Of a stretch of DNA of 64,000 bases, positions 31,281-44,755 are shown piece by piece (position 1 is the first letter of the stretch; each line of letters opens with the position of its first letter). The DNA is from Helichrysum umbraculigerum (lineage: Eukaryota; Streptophyta; Magnoliopsida; Asterales; Asteraceae): assembly GCA_949592205.1 (NCBI GenBank), contig CATIUR010000003.1, forward strand, positions 79,264,501 to 79,328,500. The letters are read 5' to 3'. The translations under genes and the position numbers were made by a program. The notes beneath the pieces were generated by a model, which saw nothing but the letters and a program-made list of their open reading frames with translations, had not been told where the DNA came from and searched no databases.

Positions 31281-33992
31281 TGTGACAACTCTCCAAATTA
31301 GGTATTAATTAACATTTAAGCATGTGCATTCTTACGCTAATTTCCTGGTTAAGTTTTAACAAAACTTTTTGTCGTGATGTAAGTCTAGCAAGCCCAGTAC
31401 TTTTAAACAAAAAGTAATATATAATACGTAGTGAATTGTAATTTCGTATGAATATATCGGAACGAACCCGACAAAAATAAATAACAAAAGTTCGTGACAC
31501 AAAAATAATTAATAATTTCAATTATTACTTACGAGTATTAATGTATCTATAACATATAGATAAAATGATTTAAAATATACGTTTTATATAAAACGTATTA
31601 TAAACGAACTGAAACAATTATAAAACGTACCCAGAGATCACGAATGATAAAAAGTTTATTTTCTCATACGTTTGAAAGTATTTGGAACATTACCTCAAAA
31701 TATGAGTTCGTAATTTAACTGAAATTTGGCGCCCAATTGGATGCGCGCAGTAAAATGTACAAATTTGTATAACAGTCTAAAATAATGAAAATCTCATTAT
31801 TCTAAATTTAAATAACGCATCTGGAGAACATCTATAAAATAAAAATATAAAATATTAGATTTTATATTGCACTAATTATACCCGTACCCGAAATTAACGG
31901 GTCAAATACAACACTAGAACTCAATTATTTGAGATAGACTTCTGTTTCAAACCCATACCTTTGAAAATTAAAAACGTACGCCATATTATATAATTCCCTA
32001 CTTTTCCATGTTCTCACACTACCAACAACAATAATTCATTCTACCTAAAATTTCTACTGAGATCTTCTTCCTGGGAGCTTCCATCCACAAAGAGGAGCAA
32101 ACAACAAAGCAGTAGCAGCAAAGCTCCATCAACAATATTTAACAACATAACATATTAATAATAATCATCTTCATTATCATCGTCATAATCATCATCCGAT
32201 CATCATTGTAAGGACACAACAACTTTTATACTCACTTTACATTAATATACATAGTATAAACTTGATTATAATGTGTTTGTGAAAGATTGAAACTAAAACA
32301 AAGCAAAAATCAAACTTTGGTGATGATAATTTTTAGAACCAAAAATGTATGACTCTTGTATCAAAATTTTGGCATGTATATGTTGTCACATAAATGATAC
32401 TACGTATTTAATCTTAAATTATATAAGCACAAATACTTAAAATAAAATGATCAAAACCAAAACCACAAATACTAATTAAATGTTTTATGTCTCTTGCTTT
32501 GACTCTGACGAACACAAGTAAAAAAAAAAAAAGTCAAATATAAAAGATGTCTAAGCATATTTTCCTTATTTCTGGCTGTTTATATTTTTTTATTTAGTGC
32601 TCTAATTTAACATTTTTTTTATTTTTACAATTACATTTATTACAATTTTTATATAATTGTAAAAATTTGCTTTAACAATAACAATTAACCTTTGGGGTTG
32701 TTGATATGTATTTATATAGAAATGGCATGTTAAAGATCGCTAGCCACATTCTGTTTTCAACATTATTATTAATTACTTGAGCCTAAATCGCATGCCTCTT
32801 CATATTTGCTAGCTGAGTACAAGTATTACAATAGATTTGAACTTAGGCTCACTTAAAATTGGGCCGGACAAGTTATTAGACATTTGGGCTGGGTGATAAA
32901 CTAAACGGGCCGAATAGTTGGGCCAAGCCCACTTGGGCCGAAAGTTGTAACCTCAAATGTTATTGGGTCAAGACAAATCAAATGGGCCGGGTTATATTTA
33001 TATAATTGGGCCATATTAATCGGGCCACACTATTTGGGCCGTACTATTGGGCCGAGCGAATTGAACCAAGCCCAACAGACCGTGAAACTCTAAAACAAAA
33101 TCGCTACTCGAGTAATTATAAATGAAAACGAATACTTAATTTTAAAACATTTCGACAAATATAAAAAGTCATTTTACAAAGTTATATATATATGTGTAAA
33201 ACGACGAACGTACGAAATATAATATACAACAAGTGTATTTATATACATATATATGTACAACAATTATTATATATGTACGACGCCAACAGAATGACATTTA
33301 TATATATATCTATATATACAACTAGAACATGTATGTGGATATATTTAACAAGAAATACGACATAAGAAATAATAACGATATTTCAATATAATGTCAACAA
33401 CTACTTGTACAATTTAAAAGATTACCAATTTCTTAAAGCAAATAAATTATTAACAAAAGTTGATCAAACAAATCAAACGTACTTATGTTAATACATTTAT
33501 TGTATATAGGTTAACACACCTTGGGCATTTATCTGTCGACTGCTAGCTTTCTTTCCGAGCAAACCACCGTGAGTTCACATCCCCTACTTTGCAAATATTT
33601 TATGCTTTTAAACATAGGGGTGTAAACATAGAAACTGCATGCGAACACATGCAGCAAATTATATAAATGCTTTATTGCTTAATACAACTGTTTGATATGA
33701 AATTATATATTTCACAACTGTTTTGGGAATTAGACAACATATCCTAGTACGGACCCAGACTCCCAATGTATGCATAAAAAGTCCTTATGTCATGCAAACT
33801 ATAACCATTAGCTAGGTGACTCTAGCCACTGAGTATACGAATAGTACTATTGCTGTGATGACCCTCCTGTGGATGGAGCGTATACTTAAATGTCCTTCAG
33901 GCAAACAACATAAGTTCTGGTTGTGGTTTGGTTATAGGGTTGGGTCGCGTTACTTTAACATGTGAGGTTTAGCTCACCTTTCAGGGGATTAT
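31281..33992 (+). repeat. 5' LTR of family-5 element, first part
   Basis: Starts TGTGACAACTCTCC. Contains the TGGGCC array (32861-33052), a short TA run (33185) and a splice-donor-like ACC|GTGAGT at 33568/33569. Interrupted at 33992; continues at 43890. Confidence 0.92.
32861..33052. repeat. GGGCC-motif array in family-5 LTR
   Basis: Nine GGGCC motifs, mostly TTGGGCC, in about 190 bp of otherwise AT-rich DNA, plus GGGCT/GGGTC variants. It is repeated in the 3' LTR (about 52480-52680). TGGGCC resembles the plant site II/TCP-binding motif TGGGCY. Confidence 0.75.
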
Positions 33993-34977
33993 TGTGACAC
34001 CCGTCAAATTAGGACTAGATTTTAGTTCCTAATCAATTAGAAATACATGTAATTAGTGCTATGTGTTAGGCTAATTGTATGTATCAAAATATATATATAT
34101 GAATATATATATCAGTACTCGATTAGATTTAATCGTTCATTTTCAAATCGGCCGAATTTCCGATTCACTTATACGGCATTGGTGAAAAACAAATATTAAG
34201 TAATATGAAACTATTATTTAATACAAACTCATTATTTATTATATATTATTTTGATAATGTATAAAGTAATTCGTATCGTACAAAATCAAATCATTCGCGA
34301 CAACATTTATAAATAATGTATTATTATTGAAAATGATAATTATTATTTACTTGGATTAAAATAAAACATAATTCGTTTTATAACATTTTACTCAAATGCG
34401 ACGAAACAACTCGAATCGTATCCGTCTCTAAAACGTAAAACAAAGATATATTATTATATCTCACCAAATGTATTTTTATAAAATACTTCCAATAAAAGTA
34501 TAAACGAATTCATTTTTAGAAATTTATCGATTTAAAACATTATACTACTTTTCGATCGGGTACAAAAACACGGGTATTTTGTACTACGAAATTAGGCCAA
34601 CTAACTCAAATAATTGAGTTAGCCGGCTATACCAACGCACCCTTTACTTCATTCTTTCATTTCATTTTCTTCTTCATTTCTCAATCTCTCGGCTCTCTCT
34701 CGGTCTCAAAATCAAGCAACAACAACAACAACAAATCACAACAATCAATCATCATCATCTTCATCATCATCTTGGATTCATCATCACCATCATCCGTTCA
34801 TCACCATCATCTAGTTCAAAAATCATTGTAAGGAACAATCAAACTTTTATACTCAAATTTATGTTACAAACGTTTATAATATTATATATTATCATTATCA
34901 TTGATGATTGTTAGTTAAAAATCGGATTAGATGGGTTTGGGTGAATTTTTGGAACGACAGACTTGAACCAGACCTCG

Positions 34978-35216
34978 GAATACGGCGTATTCAAGGGAAT
35001 ACGGCGTATTCCCGCCCAGAAAACATGATCTACGCGGCGCCTCCTTGGAATACGGCGTATTCAAGGGAATACGGCGTATTCAAAGGAATACGGCGTATTC
35101 AAGGGAATACGGCGTATTCCCTATATTTTTCAAGAATACGATCGTATTGATGGAATACGGCGTATTCCCCACATATGCCACCAATCCGGCGGATTCAAGG
35201 GAATCCGGCGGATTCC
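34978..35216. repeat. GAATACGGCGTATTC palindrome array in LTR
   Basis: Seven perfect 15-nt palindromes GAATACGGCGTATTC, one AATACGATCGTATT and two AATCCGGCGGATT. Most are separated by AAGG or AAAG. The 3' LTR (42118-42330) has six, one unit less, which shows copy-number change since insertion. Confidence 0.92.
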
Positions 35217-35927
35217 CCCTTTATATTTCATGATCCAACGGATCAATAAACTAGCCCTGCAAATCTTAGCTAAAACAGAACAAATAAATTTTCGAAAACG
35301 TCGACGATTTAACGACTTAAAATAGGGTAGCTTCTCGATGAAAAATTTATTGTAACGGATTGGGCTCAAATTCGCTCGGTCATTCAAAAACAACCCAATG
35401 GTCAAGGCTAAGTACCTTAGCCTAGTCAGTTTTAGGCCATCCGGAGTCATCTAGGGGTCGAAAATGGCATATTTTAGTATTCGGACCCCCGTTTTTCCAT
35501 AAACTTAAAACTAAAGGTTTACACTAAGTGTCAGACATCGCGACATATTTCATACTTATACGATACAACATTTAAACACTTCAAATATGCTTTTATAAGT
35601 TCACAACAAATGAAAGTAGTAATAATAATTGAAGAATTATTATTTCAATCAATCACCAACGAGCCGTATACATTTTTACAAACTCAAACATAATCATTAA
35701 CCAATGTATTTGGTCAAAAACTAGTTAAGGGAATAACTAGCATAGATGATCCGTAGTGTCATCAAATCAATTAAACCTTGCGCGTTTAATACGCCCGGCA
35801 AGTTTCAAGAATCTAATCATTTATCCAAACCTTGCGCGTCTAAGACGCCCTGCAGGTTCAGTCGTTGTAACGACATCAAATCATTGTGAATCATTATAAT
35901 TGTTGGCTAACAATTCAATAGGCTCAG

Positions 35928-36466
35928 GTGAGTCTCATAGCCCCTTTTTAAATGCTTTTACCTAGGGGTGAGATACATGCTCGTTTTGTTTTACATGTGA
36001 ACGCAAGTATCAAATTATCACGTATGCTGCATGAGTTGTTTTCATCTAATCAATCAAAGTCCTCTGAAGCATAGTTCTGTTAATATGATTTAGCGTGAAT
36101 GTTAGTGTATGGTACCATATGGGATTGACAATCCCCGTCCGAGTTAGCAAGCACTAACCTGTCAAACGGACGCATTAGCATTTGTTCAAACGTATGTTGA
36201 TTAGGCATACGCATAGAGGCACCCTTGATCAGGCACTTGATTGTGATCCTGACCCCTCAGTTAAGCTCAGACTATGTGCTCATGTTAGTTGTATCAATCT
36301 TTACTTATTTGTTTAATTACAAATATTCATGTGATACTCATTATTCATTTATTTACATGATTTGTAAATCAACTCATTAAATCTTGCGGTTCACAAATCA
36401 TATCTTATCATATCAAACCTGTGAGCTCACCAGCTTTATAGCTGACCTTTTATCATGTTATCTCAG
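35928..36466 (+). other. Putative intron inside family-4 5' LTR
   Basis: Donor CTCAG|GTGAGT (35927/35928) and acceptor TATCTCAG|GTACT (36466/36467), 539 bp. The 3' LTR has the same pair at 43049-43587. Confidence 0.45.
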
Positions 36467-36771
36467 GTACTCAGCAGTAGGTTGGACTGCCCATCAGGAT
36501 ACTGTAGCTCGAGTCGCATGCAATCATAGAATCATCAAGAGATTTCCTTGCATTTCTATATTTTGTATATATTAGATATATATTAGAATCTCTCAAGTAA
36601 ATTATGCGAACTCACATTTTAAAAACAATTATGTAATTTCTATTACATCGATGTATTTTATCAAACGACGCATGTAGTGGTCGTTCATTATGTAATCTTG
36701 TGCTTTGTGTATTGATTAGTCGTGCCCCGAACCGACCCGCTTCCGCATCATAATTTGGAGGTGCGACAGAT

Positions 36772-36784
36772 TGGTATCAGAGCC
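36772..36784 (+). other. Primer-binding site (initiator tRNA-Met), family-4 element
   Basis: TGGTATCAGAGCC, 3 nt after the LTR end. Confidence 0.92.
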
Positions 36785-37440
36785 TAAGGTTATAGTGAAC
36801 TAGGTTGCATTTAGTGGGCCTAGACTATGACCGTTAGGCGGTATTTCTTATTAGATATAACTGGTTCAGTGATTACACCATATGAGTTTAATTTAACATA
36901 GCTTTGCTAACTATGTACAATTAAATGAATACGATGTGAAAACTGAAAGGGGTTATGTTGAACAAGAATGCGATAGTTGACTCTGACCACGAGAGAAACC
37001 GAGACTTATACTTGGTTTGTGTTAGACAATCATTAGGCTATTATGTGATATAGGCGTATTTACATACATAGGCCTCATTTATGTGCTACCTTATAGGCTA
37101 TTATATATTGAAGATATATGATTAAGCCCCACTCGCGTATTATCTTCTAAGCTATTATATATATTGAATATATATAGATCACACACGATAATACACTCTT
37201 TAACATCTTCACTACCAAAGACGATGCGTATGAATTACTTCGTCTATCCCTTTTATACGCACATAACATCTCACAACACATTCCGCTGTACAAATCACAT
37301 GTTTACGAGGAATATATCATTTGTACTTCCTCCATCATTCTAATTCTTTGGAATCACAAGTGGAACCTGTTGTTAGAAGGACTATAGGTTCCCATAAGTA
37401 AAACCGTACCCCACCCACTTGCAAACTCGCATCTAAATCA

Positions 37441-37910
37441 TGCCGCTAAAGAGGAAAGGTTTCAGTCCAGCTGAACTTAATGCTGCGGTTACCCGAGCTG
37501 TAGCCAAAGCCATGGCTGCTCGAGACGCTCAAAGGAATGAAGATACAGTCAATACCACTCCTCCTCCTGTCATCAAGCCTTGTTCCTACAAGGACTTTCT
37601 CAGCTGCAAGTCACTTTAAACTTCAAAGGCACTGAAGGTGCTATTGGTTTATTACACTGGTTGGAAAAGATGGAGCTAGTCTTTCGCAATTGTAACTACC
37701 CTGAGGACTACAAGATCCAGTTCTCCACCTACACTTTAGGGATGATACTCTAACACTATGGAACAGTTATGCCCAATCCGTGGGCATAGACATTGCTCTC
37801 AAAACTCCATGTACTGAACTGAAGAAGATGCTCAAGGATGAGTATTGTCCTCGGAATGAGATTCAACAACAACACTGCTAAAGGAAGAGCATTTATTCTA
37901 AACTCATGAG
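37441..37910 (+). pseudogene. gag remnant of family-4 element
   Basis: Starts MPLKRKGFSPAELNAAV and reaches a KPCSYKDF region that matches gag of the other elements. It then breaks through a stop and frameshifts near 37615. The C-terminal half and both zinc knuckles are deleted: the sequence passes from a gag fragment into a short pre-protease stretch and then into the protease at about 37925. Confidence 0.75.
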
Positions 37911-37924
37911 AAGCCCTCAAGACC

Positions 37925-40900
37925 GAATGTGGTCCCTGATGATAAGTACATTGTAGAATTAGCTAATGGCAAGTTAATAGAGACCAATAGTGTGATACCT
38001 AATTGCACTTTAAATCTATCCGATGAGATCTTCTCTATTGACCTTATAACGGTTGAGATTGGAAGTTTCGACGTCATTGTTGGCATGGATTGGTTATCCA
38101 AGCACCAAGTTGAAGTTGTCTACTATGACAAAATCATCCGCATTCCTCTTGTCACCGGTAGTACTCTAATCATACAAGGGGAGACCAGTAGGACGAGACT
38201 GAATATCATATCCTGCATGAAAACTCGCAAGTACCTTAGGAAAGGGTACCAGGCGATCCTCGCACATGTCTTGGAGAAAAAGTCGGAAGAGAAACGACTT
38301 GAGGATGTGCCCATTGTTAGAGATTATCCAGAAGTCTTTCCCGAAGACTTACCTGGTCTTCCATCACCGAGACAAGTTGAGTTCTCGATCGATCTCGTGC
38401 CGGGGGCGGCACCCGTTGCACGAGCCCCATATCGTTTAAACCCTTCAGAACTTCAGAAGTTGTCCACTCAGTTACAGGAACTCCCGGATAAGAGTTTCAT
38501 TAGAACAAGGTCATCACCATTGGGGAGCTCCGGTCTTGATAAAGAAAGACAGTTCATTTAGAGTGTGTATCAACTATCGAGAGTTGAACGAACTAACTGT
38601 CAAGAATCATTATCCACACTCCCGCATTGACAAATCTATTTGATCAACCTCAGGAATCAAGTCTTTATTCGAAGATAGAACTACGATCAGGTTACCATTA
38701 GTTACAAGTTCTAAGTGATGCCTTTTGGTTTGACTAACACATCGGCTATATTCATGAAGTATATGAACCGATTGTGCAAACCTCACCTCGACAAATTTAG
38801 CACTGTCAGCATCAATGCCATCCTCATTCACTCACACAATGAGTAGAAATCCGTGCAACCTCTCAAAGCCATTCGAGAACTCTTGAGACACGAAGAGTTA
38901 TTCGCTGAATTCTCTAAGTGCGAGTTCTGAATGCAAGCCGTTCGATTCCTTGGTCATGTGATTGACAGTCAGGGAATTCATGTTGATCCCTCAAAGATCG
39001 AGGCTATCAAGTGCTGGCAAGCACCGTCAACGCCGATAGAAGTACGCCAATTTCTAGGATTGGCTGGTTATTATTGGCGCTTCATTGAGAATTTCTCCAA
39101 AATAGCTCTACCTCTCACAACACTGACTCAGAAGGAAAAGAAGTTCGATTGGACTGATAAGCAAGAGTCAGCATTTCAGCTATTAAAGCAAAAGCTTTGC
39201 AGTGCACCCATTTTATTATTACCCGAAGGCAATGAAGACTTCGTGGTATACTGAGATGCTTCGCATCAGGGACTTGGTTGCGTATTAATGCAACGAGAGA
39301 AAGTCATAGCTTACACCTTCCGACAACTCAAAGTTCACGAGAAGAACTACACAACCCATGATATCGAATTAGGAGCCGTAGTGTTCGCCCTCAAAATCTG
39401 GAGACATTATCTGTATGGCACGATATGTACCATCTTCACTGATCATAAGAGCCTCCAGCCTATATTCGATCAGAAGGATCTCAATATGAGGCAACGTCGC
39501 TGGGTAGAGTTACTCACCGACTATGACTACGAGATCAAGTATCATCCGGGCAAAGCAAATGTAGTTGCCGATGCCCTAAGTCAAAAAGAGCGCATCAAGC
39601 CACTTCGAGTCAGAGCCCTTAGTATGATCATTCCTAATGATCTAATCATTCAAATTCTCGCTGCTCAACTCGAAGCATTGAAATCGGAGAGCCTCAAAGA
39701 TGAGGCCTTGCGCAACATGGAGAATAAATTCGAAACCAAACCCAATGGGGTCAAGTATTTCGCAAACCGGATCTGGTTACCTAAGTTTGGAAATCTTCGA
39801 GACTTGGTGATGGATGAAGCTCACAAGTCCAAATATGCTATACATCCTGGATCTGACAAGATGTATCATAGCATCAAGGAGTCATACTGGTGGCCAAACA
39901 TGAAAGCAGAGATTGCCACGTATGTCAGCAAGTGCCTCACATGTTCAAAAGTTAAAGCCGAATATCAGAAACCCTCCGGCTTGCTCCAGCAACCGGAAAT
40001 CCCTCAATGGAAATGGGAGCAAATCTCCATGGATTTCATCACTAAACTCCCGAAAACATCAAGTGGTTGCGATACTATATGGGTAATAGTTGATCGTCTA
40101 ACCAAATCTGCTCACTTCCTTGCCATGAAGGAAACCGACAAAATGGAACGTCTCACACGAATCTATTTGAAGGAGATCGTATCCCGACACGGCGTTCCAA
40201 TCTCAATTATCTCTGATAGAGACAGCCGATTCACATCTAACTTTTGACAATCATTGCAAAAGTCATTGGGTACTCGTTTAGATATGAGTACAGCCTATCA
40301 TCCGCAAACCGATGGCCAAAGTGAAAGGACTACTCAAACACTGGAAGATATGTTACGCGCATGCGTAATTGACTTCGGTGCAAATTGGGAGCATCATTTG
40401 CCTTTGTGCGAATTATCATACAACAACAGTTACCACACCAGCATCAAGGCTGCACCTTTCGAGGCACTGTACGATCGTAAGTGCCGGTCGCCTATCTGTT
40501 GGACCGAAATTGGAGATAGCCAACTCACTGGTCCGGAAATCATTCATGAAACCACCGAGAAGATCGTTGGTATCCAGCAACGGCTGACGGCCGCACGTGA
40601 TCGTCAGAAGAGTTATGCTGACGTGAGACGCAAGCATCTCGAGTTCCAGGTTGAGGATCGAGTATTGCTCAAAGTATCACCTTGGAAAAGTGTTATCCGT
40701 TTTGCCAAACGCGGGAAGTTAAACCCTAGATACGTTGGACCTTTTGAGATCCTTGAAAGGATTGGTCCAGTCGCTTATCGATTGCAGCTACCTTCAGAGC
40801 TCAGTAGCGTGCATCCCACATTTCACATTTCTAACCTTAAGAAATGTCTGTCCGACGAGACACTCATTATTCCGCTCGAAGAAATTCAAATTGATGACAA

Positions 40901-41090
40901 ACTTCATTTTGTCGAAACACCAGTGGAGATCATGGACCGTGAGGACAAACAGCTTAAGCAAAGTCGTATCCCTATCGTCAAGGTTCGGTGGAATTCGCGG
41001 TGAGGTCCGGAATTCACATGGGAACGGGAAAATCAGATGCGACTCAATTATCCACATCTATTTTCAGACTCCACTCACACGCCAACTTCG
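37925..41090 (+). pseudogene. pol remnant of family-4 element
   Basis: Protease starts after its active site: the DTGA motif present in relatives is deleted, and reading begins at KYIVELANGKLIETNS. RT is badly degraded at 38550-38900. RNase H is readable at 39260-39600, integrase at 39700-40600 and the chromodomain at 40880-41080. In-frame stops include TGA at about 38928, 39252, 40246 and 41001, at places where relatives have Trp, Cys, Trp and Arg. With the near-identical LTRs this points to mobilisation by proteins supplied in trans. Confidence 0.85.
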
Positions 41091-41120
41091 AGTTAAATTT
41101 CGGGACGAAATTCTCTTAAC

Positions 41121-41130
41121 AAGGGGAGAA
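41121..41130 (+). other. Polypurine tract, family-4 element
   Basis: AAGGGGAGAA adjacent to the 3' LTR. Confidence 0.85.
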
Positions 41131-43889
41131 TGTGACACCCGTCAAATTAGGACTAGATTTTAGTTCCTAATCAATTAGAAATACATGTAATTAGTGCTAT
41201 GTGTTAGGCTAATTGTATGTATCAAAATATATATATATGAATATATATATCAGTACTCGATTAGATTTAATCGTTCATTTTCAAATCGGCCGAATTTCCG
41301 ATTCACTTATACGGCATTGGTGAAAAACAAATATTAAGTAATATGAAACTATTATTTAATACAAACTCATTATTTATTATATATTATTTTGATAATGTAT
41401 AAAGTAATTCGTATCGTACAAAATCAAATCATTCGCGACAACATTTATAAATAATGTATTATTATTGAAAATGATAATTATTATTTACTTGGATTAAAAT
41501 AAAACATAATTCGTTTTATAACATTTTACTCAAATGCGACGAAACAACTCGAATCGTATCCGTCTCTAAAACGTAAAACAAAGATATATTATTATATCTC
41601 ACCAAATGTATTTTTATAAAATACTTCCAATAAAAGTATAAACGAATTCATTTTTAGAAATTTATCGATTTAAAACATTATACTACTTTTCGATCGGGTA
41701 CAAAAATACGGGTATTTTGTACTACGAAATTAGGCCAACTAACTCAAATAATTGAGTTAGCAGGCTATACCAACGCACCCTTTACTTCATTCTTTCATTT
41801 CATTTTCTTCTTCATTTCTCAATCTCTCGGCTCTCTCTCTCGGTCTCAAAATCAAGCAACAACAACAACAACAAATCACAACAATCAATCATCATCATCT
41901 TCATCATCATCTTGGATTCATCATCACCATCATCCGTTCATCACCATCATCTAGTTCAAAAATCATTGTAAGGAACAATCAAACTTTTATACTCAAATTT
42001 ATGTTACAAACGTTTATAATATGATATATTATCATTATCATTGATGATTGTTAGTTAAAAATCGGATTAGATGGGTTTGGGTGAATTTTTGAAACGACAG
42101 ACTTGAACCAGACCTCGGAATACGGCGTATTCAAGGGAATACGGCGTATTCCCGCCCAGAAAACATGATCTACGCGGCGCCTCCTTGGAATACGGCGTAT
42201 TCAAGGGAATACGGCGTATTCAAGGGAATACGGCGTATTCCCTATATTTTTCAAGAATACGATCGTATTGATGGAATACGGCGTATTCCCCACAAATGCC
42301 ACCAATCCGGCGGATTCAAGGGAATCCGGCGGATTCCCCCTTTATATTTCATGATCCAACGGATCAATAAACTAGCCCTGCAAATCTTAGCTAAAACAGA
42401 ACAAATAAATTTTCGAAAACGTCGACGATTTAACGACTTAAAACAGGGTAGCTTCTCGATGAAAAATTTATTGTAACGGATTGGGCTCAAATTCGCTCGG
42501 TCATTCAAAAACAACCCAATGGTCAAGGCTAAGTATCTTAGCCTAGTCAGTTTTAGGCCATCCGGAGTCATCAAGGGGTCGAAAATGGCATATTTTAGTA
42601 TTCGGACCCCTGTTTTTCCATAAACTTAAAACTAAAGGTTTACACTAAGTGTCAGACATCGCGACATATTTCATACTTATACGATACAACATTTAAACAC
42701 TTCAAATATGCTTTTATAAGTTCACAACAAATGAAAGTAGTAATAATAATTGAAGAATTATTATTTCAATCAATCACCAACGAGCCGTATACATTTTTAC
42801 AAACTCAAACATAATCATTAACCAATGTATTTGGTCAAAAACTAGTTAAGGGAATAACTAGCATAGATGATCCGTAGTGTCATCAAATCAATTAAACCTT
42901 GCGCGTTTAATACGCCCGGCAAGTTTCAAGAATCTAATCATTTATCCAAACCTTGCGCGTCTAAGACGCCCTGCAGGTTCAGTCGTTGTAACGACATCAA
43001 ATCATTGTGAATCATTATAATTGTTGGCTAACAATTCAATAGGCTCAGGTGAGTCTCATAGCCCCTTTTTAAATGCTTTTACCTAGGGGTGAGATACATG
43101 CTCGTTTTGTTTTACATGTGAACGCAAGTATCAAATTATCACGTATGCTGCATGAGTTGTTTTCATCTAATCAATCAAAGTCCTCTGAAGCATAGTTCTG
43201 TTAATATGATTTAGCGTGAATGTTAGTGTATGGTACCATATGGGATTGACAATCCCCGTCCGAGTTAGCAAGCACTAACCTGTCAAACGGACGCATTAGC
43301 ATTTGTTCAAACGTATGTTGATTAGGCATACGCATAGAGGCACCCTCGATCAGGCACTTGATTGTGATCCTGACCCCTCAGTTAAGCTCAGACTATGTGC
43401 TCATGTTAGTTGTATCAATCTTTACTTATTTGTTTAATTACAAATATTCATGTGATACTCATTATTCATTTATTTACATGATTTGTAAATCAACTCATTA
43501 AATCTTGCGGTTCACAAATCATATCTTATCATATCAAACCTGTGAGCTCACCAGCTTTATAGCTGACCTTTTATCATGTTATCTCAGGTACTCAGCAGTA
43601 GGTTGGACTGCCCATCAGGATACTGTAGCTCGAGTCGCATGCAATCATAGAATCATCAAGAGATTTCCTTGCATTTCTATATTTTGTATATATTAGATAT
43701 ATATTAGAATCTCTCAAGTAAATTATGCGAACTCACATTTTAAAAACAATTATGTAATTTCTATTACATCGATGTATTTTATCAAACGACGCATGTAGTG
43801 GTCGTTCATTATGTAATCTTGTGCTTTGTGTATTGATTAGTCGTGCCCCGAACCGACCCGCTTCCGCATCATAATTTGGAGGTGCGACA
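41131..43889 (+). repeat. 3' LTR of family-4 element
   Basis: 2759 bp. Differs from the 5' LTR by one missing 19-bp palindrome unit, a TC repeat step near 41835 and scattered substitutions. Contains the palindrome array (42118-42330) and the donor/acceptor pair. Confidence 0.93.
43049..43587 (+). other. Putative intron inside family-4 3' LTR
   Basis: CTCAG|GTGAGT to TATCTCAG|GTACT, 539 bp, same length as in the 5' LTR. Confidence 0.42.
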
Positions 43890-44583
43890 ATTATACACCT
43901 AATTTATTGGATGAACGTATCCTACAACTATTTTATACCAGATAAACAATCTGGTTATCTTTAAATATTGGTAAACAACCAGACATATATTTTGGGTGAC
44001 AACCCACATAAATCTGTATTTTAGGGTAACAACCCTACAAACTTATATTTTGCAAAACCTGCAAACAATTATTTATTGAATGACATTTCAATAACACAAA
44101 CATAAATGGTTTAACATACCTTACATTTATACAAAACCTGTGAATTCACTCAACATATTTGTTGACGACTTTCTTTCTATGTTTTACAGGAAATTAGCTA
44201 TGTAAGTAAGCATCGCATGCATTCAGGATGGACAACCCTGGACTACTTAGGATGCCACATATTTTGGGACAGCTTTTGAGGATTTCCTCTGTATTACTGC
44301 AGACATTGCAGTTATACTTATGAAATCTCATTATAAACATATGTATTGTAATACGTAATGTTTTAAAACTCTACTACTACTGTACGACTTACATAGTCGT
44401 ACTACTTTTGTAACAACTGTTTTAAAATGGCATCCTTATCTATTATGTTGTGCAATAGCCATATGCTCTGAGTATGTATGTATTGTTTGATTGGATTTAA
44501 ACTGCTCACGCCCCGTCACGTCATTAAGGCTTCCGCATGTTTAATTAGTACTGATCATGATTAGCGTTTGGCGGGGTGTGACA
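43890..44583 (+). repeat. 5' LTR of family-5 element, second part
   Basis: Begins with the ATTAT duplication of the nested element and ends GTGTGACA. Lacks about 16 bp found at the same point in the 3' LTR (after 53696). Contains the acceptor TTTTACAG|GAAATT at 44189. Confidence 0.9.
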
Positions 44584-44587
44584 GACT

Positions 44588-44600
44588 TGGTATCAGAGCC
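44588..44600 (+). other. Primer-binding site (initiator tRNA-Met), family-5 element
   Basis: TGGTATCAGAGCC, 4 nt after the LTR end. Confidence 0.92.
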
Positions 44601-44755
44601 ATTGGTTTTAGCGAACTAGAAGTCTTTAGGTGACTGAAAGCCTTAGAGACCTAGACTATAGCCTTGGCTAGAAACATTTATGCATTCACGCATACATACT
44701 TTACATACAACTAACATACGACTGACACGTCGCATACGATTTCTTTTGTCTCAGC

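Larger units (their letters stand above)
33993..36768 (+). repeat. 5' LTR of family-4 element
   Basis: 2776 bp, starting TGTGACACCCG and ending GGTGCGACA. Contains a CT-rich then CAA-rich leader-like stretch (34650-34830), the GAATACGGCGTATTC array (34978-35216) and a donor/acceptor pair (35928/36466). Confidence 0.93.
33993..43889 (+). mobile_element. Nested Tekay-type element (family 4), complete but defective
   Basis: LTRs at 33993-36768 and 41131-43889, PBS at 36772, PPT at 41121, TSD ATTAT (33988-33992 and 43890-43894). It is inserted in the 5' LTR of the family-5 element. The LTRs are almost identical, yet gag-pol has lost the zinc knuckles and protease active site and carries many stops. 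Confidence 0.93.

Noticed and set aside
34908..35233. Frames encoding repeated EYGVFKGIRRIQ-like peptides, also on the other strand near 42165
   Set aside because: Any frame across a GAATACGGCGTATTC array gives a repeat peptide; the array is non-coding LTR sequence.
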